A stretch of DNA of 64,000 nt from Protopterus annectens (Eukaryota; Chordata; Ceratodontiformes; Protopteridae), in NCBI RefSeq assembly GCF_019279795.1, contig NC_056735.1, forward strand, positions 1,943,102,209 through 1,943,166,208, in the 5' to 3' direction. The notes beneath the pieces are model-generated. The model worked only from the letters and a program-made list of their open reading frames with translations, did not search any database and had not been told where the DNA came from. The position numbers were made by a program, and so were the translations under genes. How positions within the stretch are numbered: the stretch's first letter is position 1; the number at the start of each line of letters is the position of its first letter. Positions 60,761 through 64,000 of this stretch are shown here, in pieces.

Positions 60761-60776
60761 TTCATGAATCCCGGGG
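60761..60776 (-). repeat. Right terminal inverted repeat
   Basis: TTCATGAATCCCGGGG, a perfect inverse of 29,165-29,180. Confidence 0.92.
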
Positions 60777-60779
60777 GTT
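60777..60779 (+). repeat. Right 3-bp target-site duplication GTT
   Basis: The partner of 29,162-29,164. Confidence 0.75.
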
Positions 60780-60855
60780 ATCTTTAATGAGATAATGTGT
60801 TACAGCCTTTTATTGCCCTTTGCATTTTCCATCACTTACTCTCACGTATTATACC

Positions 60856-61184
60856 CATAGTTCTCAACCTTCTGTCTCCTAAACGAGGAACACTGTCTCT
60901 AACAATGTGGAACTAATTGGCAAAATGTGGAACACTTTCCAACAGATTAATAAAAGCTTCAACTAGGAAGGTCACAGGATGGTTAAAATGTGACTTTATA
61001 CTTATAAAATGTTATTCTGATGAGTTAATATGATTCAGTACTATTTAATATGGATATCAATTAAAAAAAATCCTAACCCTGAATGTGTGACAGACCCTTT
61101 CAATGTGGAACTTTGAGGAACATGGACTTTTTGTGACTCAAAATGAGGAAGATTCCTCATTATGAGGTATGCTTGAGAGGTATG
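60856..61184. mobile_element. hAT-type MITE with 8-bp target duplication
   Basis: Ends catagttctcaacc and (inverted) catacctctcaagc agree at 11 of 14 positions. Flanks ATTATACC (60,848-60,855) and ATTATACA (61,185-61,192) agree at 7 of 8, the duplication length of hAT elements. Internal gaggaa blocks lie near both ends. Non-coding, 329 bp. Confidence 0.75.
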
Positions 61185-61192
61185 ATTATACA

Positions 61193-63436
61193 TCTGACCA
61201 AACTTCTCTTTAAAATATTTACATTTATGGCATGTCAATTTAACACTGCTTAATAGTTATCTATCTAGTCTGCACTGAATAATGTTTAATTGTATATTAC
61301 TAATTTCATCATATGAACTTACTTGCTAGGGTTTTTTAAGCCCCTTTACATTTTTCATTACACTTACTGACATCACCTTTTGGACCTCTTCATTTTAAGC
61401 CACAGGTGCATATTGCCCTCTTTATGTTTGCTTTGTCTCATATATTATAGATGTCCATATTTATACAAATATATGTTTTGTATTTTAAGATCAGGTATAA
61501 TAGTGCATACATTGCTTTGCACTTTCTTTCTCTCTTTCAGGCCTTGTTGTAATGTTTGTGTTAAATTCAAGATAACTGATTTATTCAGAAGACATATTAT
61601 TATAGTTAGTTTCCCTTCATCTTTCTTATAGTTTAGTAAACCATTTGGGTAAAGAAAAAAAATAGGAAGCAAGGAAAACAGAGCAACTGTAGAAGAAAAG
61701 AGGTAATTGGAAGTGAGATTATGTGGTTTATATAGGGGTGGGATCCCTTTTGTCTAGTTTAGATGAGACAATTTTTTAAAATTGCATTGTAGCTGCCTGC
61801 TGACCAAACTGGTATATTTTTGAATAAGTAACGATGTCATATTTTGTTAATGGGATGACTGCCAGGTTAGTGTGATAAGCTGGGAGTGTATTTTGAGCTA
61901 TGTAGCCCTCACTATTTTTCAAACAGCTGGTGCAAGCATTGCAATGATAATATGTTTGTAGGTTTGGTTAATCTACTGTCCATGATGGTCTTAATGTTTG
62001 ATGGCACAACCAGTTATTGTATAATTCGTGTAGTTCGACTGGAAAAGTGCAGAAAGGGAGAAGCAAGGTGTTTGCTCTAGTGATATATTCATTTTATGTC
62101 TATTATTTCTGTATATTTATTTATTTATTTTTGTCATAGCATTTGTTGGTGTTCGGAGCACGTAAGTGTTTATTTTGCATAAGCAAGCCTGGTGATGGTT
62201 TATGTCCTTAGCTTGCCATTCTGCCTTCTTGTTATGGAAGGTTTCATTGACTTTTATGGTCTGTATAGAAACTGATTTATATACAAAAATAGATAAATAA
62301 TAGATAAATAATAATATAGGCAGTAAACAACATGCCCTAGAAGGCAAACAAACATGCTATAATAGTTATGTGTCCAAATGTCTTATGATACTTGAAAGGC
62401 TTTATTTTTTTATTTAATTATTTTTTTTTGTTCTCTGCTCCCATCTAGATGTATAAAAAAAGTAAGAAGAGAAGCAAACAAAGATGAATTTGGAGTATGA
62501 GGCCACATGTGAGAGCAACTCTCTGATGGTTCAAGAACAGAAATGGAAGTTGTGGTGGAGCTATTACTGTCTTTGTGGACATGTTAGCTACATAGTACTA
62601 TATAGAATTGAAGGCTTGATTCTGTGAACTAGTAGTTTGTATTTTTTCAATTATCTTAATAATTAACCAGAGAAAGATGTGCTAATTTAGAGCAAGGAAC
62701 AGGATGACCTTCAAGAAAGGAAAAGGAAGATGAGATCAGAGTTTATGACTTTTCATTTTCATGCAATGACATCCGCCCATATAGTCTAACTGCGCAAAAA
62801 TTCCAGGAGTAACCTAGTTATGTTTGCAATCACATTCATCTGAAGAGGAGTGTAAGACTTTGAGACATTAAGGTCTTATACTTACTCTACTGAAAGATGC
62901 CAATCAAATTATTTTGATAAGCTAAAATAATGTAATATTTAAATATTTTTGGCCTTCTTCCTCTATTGAGGGCTTTCTCTAAGATTATTGTGCAAAGAAT
63001 TTGGGAGCTATGCTGATGATTCTAGGCAGACATTTGCTGACTATTGCATTCATGTATTGGCACTTTCCAGTGGGTAAACAGGCAGTTCACGTAAATTAAA
63101 AACCTCCAGTTTAAAGGACATTTGACAGGGATAATTCTCATAAAGGCTGATTTTTATTAGTTAAGAAGGAGTAAAGACAGGTATTAACGTATTAGAACTA
63201 TCCATATTTACCACCAAGGACATGATTGGCCCATGGCTGATGTAATCATGGAACTTGTAGTTTTAGCAGTGTAGTGCTTTTGGTGGATTGTGATTATTCA
63301 GTACAGGAGACAAAAGTTCTATAATACGTATAGGTGAATTCCATCCATCCATCCACAAATTCTTTTTCCCATTTATGCACATGTGGTTGGGGTGTCACAT
63401 GAGTGGTGACAATCTTCTACAGCAGAGGTCTCCAAC

Positions 63437-63444
<8 letters not shown>
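61193..63444. other. AT-rich host sequence
   Basis: No gene is recognised. A short (ttta)n run at about 62,117-62,132 could be a retroposon tail, but its neighbour sequence does not match the L2-like ends. Confidence 0.45.

Positions 63445-63506
<62 letters not shown>
63445..63506 (+). repeat. (CA)n microsatellite
   Basis: About 31 CA units. The reading frames across it on both strands are artefacts. Confidence 0.97.
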
Positions 63507-63509
<3 letters not shown>

Positions 63510-63775
63510 GCAAGCAGGCTCTTCTACTTTCATGCACACATTCACTCACATGCAGACAGAAACATACACATGACACTTTTTTCGGTTTCCTAGACTTTTA
63601 TTTTACACTCACTAAACAGCAAGAGTGCTGCTTAGCAAATCTAAAATAATGGCTCACTCTAGCTCACGGCTCATTCTCTCTCATACACACAAAGTCTCTT
63701 TTTTCACTTGCACATACATTCTGCTTTTATGCATGGATTCACTCACACACACAGACACATAAAAACACTCATACA

Positions 63776-64000
63776 CATACCTCTCAACCTAGAAACATCA
63801 AAAATCTGGCAAGGCCCATGAAAAATAGATACAAATCTGTATGCTAATTAACATAACATTTGCATACATAATTGTGTAACCCTGCCCACTCCATTGGGAT
63901 TGTGGAATACCAACTTCCAAATGCAAACTGAAGAAAAGACTACCAAAATATGACACCAGAGTCCCCACTGTAGCCATATCCCATTACCTGACTATTTCGC
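63776..64000 (+). mobile_element. Left end of a hAT-like MITE, cut by the window
   Basis: catacctctcaacc at 63,776-63,789 is the same terminal motif as in the MITE at 60,856-61,184. The right end lies beyond the window, so the length and target duplication cannot be tested. Confidence 0.5.

Larger units (their letters stand above)
29165..60776 (+). mobile_element. Giant (31.6 kb) PIF/Harbinger-type DNA transposon
   Basis: The unit is bounded by the 16-bp perfect inverted repeat CCCCGGGATTCATGAA and flanked by GTT on both sides. It contains the two hallmark genes of the superfamily on the plus strand: a HARBI1-like transposase near the left end and a Myb/SANT-like DNA-binding gene in the middle. 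Typical Harbinger elements are a few kilobases; here about 25 kb of extra sequence is present. That includes two MITEs, three CR1-like fragments, a tRNA-like array and two tandem pairs of an unknown unit. Base composition differs sharply from the flanks: CpG-containing arms, few A/T runs, and a TG/CA-rich interior. Both genes are broken, so this copy depends on another copy or is dead. Confidence 0.88.

Noticed and set aside
29165..60776. The giant element as an integrated large DNA virus or a transposon-virus fusion
   Set aside because: There are no capsid, polymerase, protease, packaging or other viral genes. The only recognised proteins are the two Harbinger genes and LINE fragments.
63373..63593. 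Frames of repeated Val-Cys or Thr-His at the (CA)n tract
   Set aside because: They are microsatellite artefacts.

Overview
The window is non-coding, repeat-dominated vertebrate-type nuclear DNA. I find no host gene exon, no tRNA or rRNA gene, and nothing prokaryotic. The LINE clades present (CR1/L2-like, L1 with separate ORF1 and ORF2, and a LINE with a C-terminal restriction-like endonuclease), tRNA-derived SINEs sharing a 3' tail with an L2-like LINE, and hAT and PIF/Harbinger DNA transposons suggest a large repeat-rich genome such as an amphibian or lungfish. The species cannot be fixed from this sequence.

Region 1 (1-29,161) is AT-rich host DNA built of nested retrotransposons. A nearly complete CR1-like LINE lies on the minus strand (about 2,860-8,195): 5' tandem repeats, an ORF1 with an SGNH-esterase-like domain, then endonuclease and reverse transcriptase, all broken by stops and frameshifts. 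A 5'-truncated L2-like LINE follows on the plus strand (9,291-11,632). A minus-strand LINE of the restriction-like-endonuclease group then runs from about 29,040 down to 11,633. It was split by a plus-strand L1 (13,818-24,134) flanked by a 15-bp target duplication (13 of 15 identical). That L1 was itself interrupted by a minus-strand L2-like LINE (about 19,858-22,770), and that LINE by a tRNA-derived SINE (21,984-22,208, 11 of 12-bp target duplication). This gives a four-level insertion history readable from sequence alone.

Region 2 (29,165-60,776) is the main find: one 31.6-kb unit bounded by 16-bp perfect terminal inverted repeats (CCCCGGGATTCATGAA) and a 3-bp direct duplication GTT. It contains the two genes of a PIF/Harbinger transposon on the plus strand: a HARBI1-like DDE transposase (30,604-31,651) and a spliced Myb/SANT-like DNA-binding protein (about 41,374-44,301). 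Both are damaged. In the transposase the third catalytic residue is changed and the catalytic core is frameshifted, so this copy should not be self-mobile. The rest is about 25 kb that is unusual for this superfamily: two inverted copies of a small MITE, three decayed CR1-like LINE fragments related to the host copy, an array of about 230-bp units carrying a tRNA-like A box and B box, and two tandem pairs of an unrecognised unit of about 1 kb. The arms are CpG-rich, while the interior (about 35-47.6 kb) is CpG-poor and rich in TG/CA.

Region 3 (60,780-64,000) returns to AT-rich host DNA, with a complete hAT-type MITE (7 of 8-bp target duplication), a CA microsatellite, and the start of a second MITE at the window edge.
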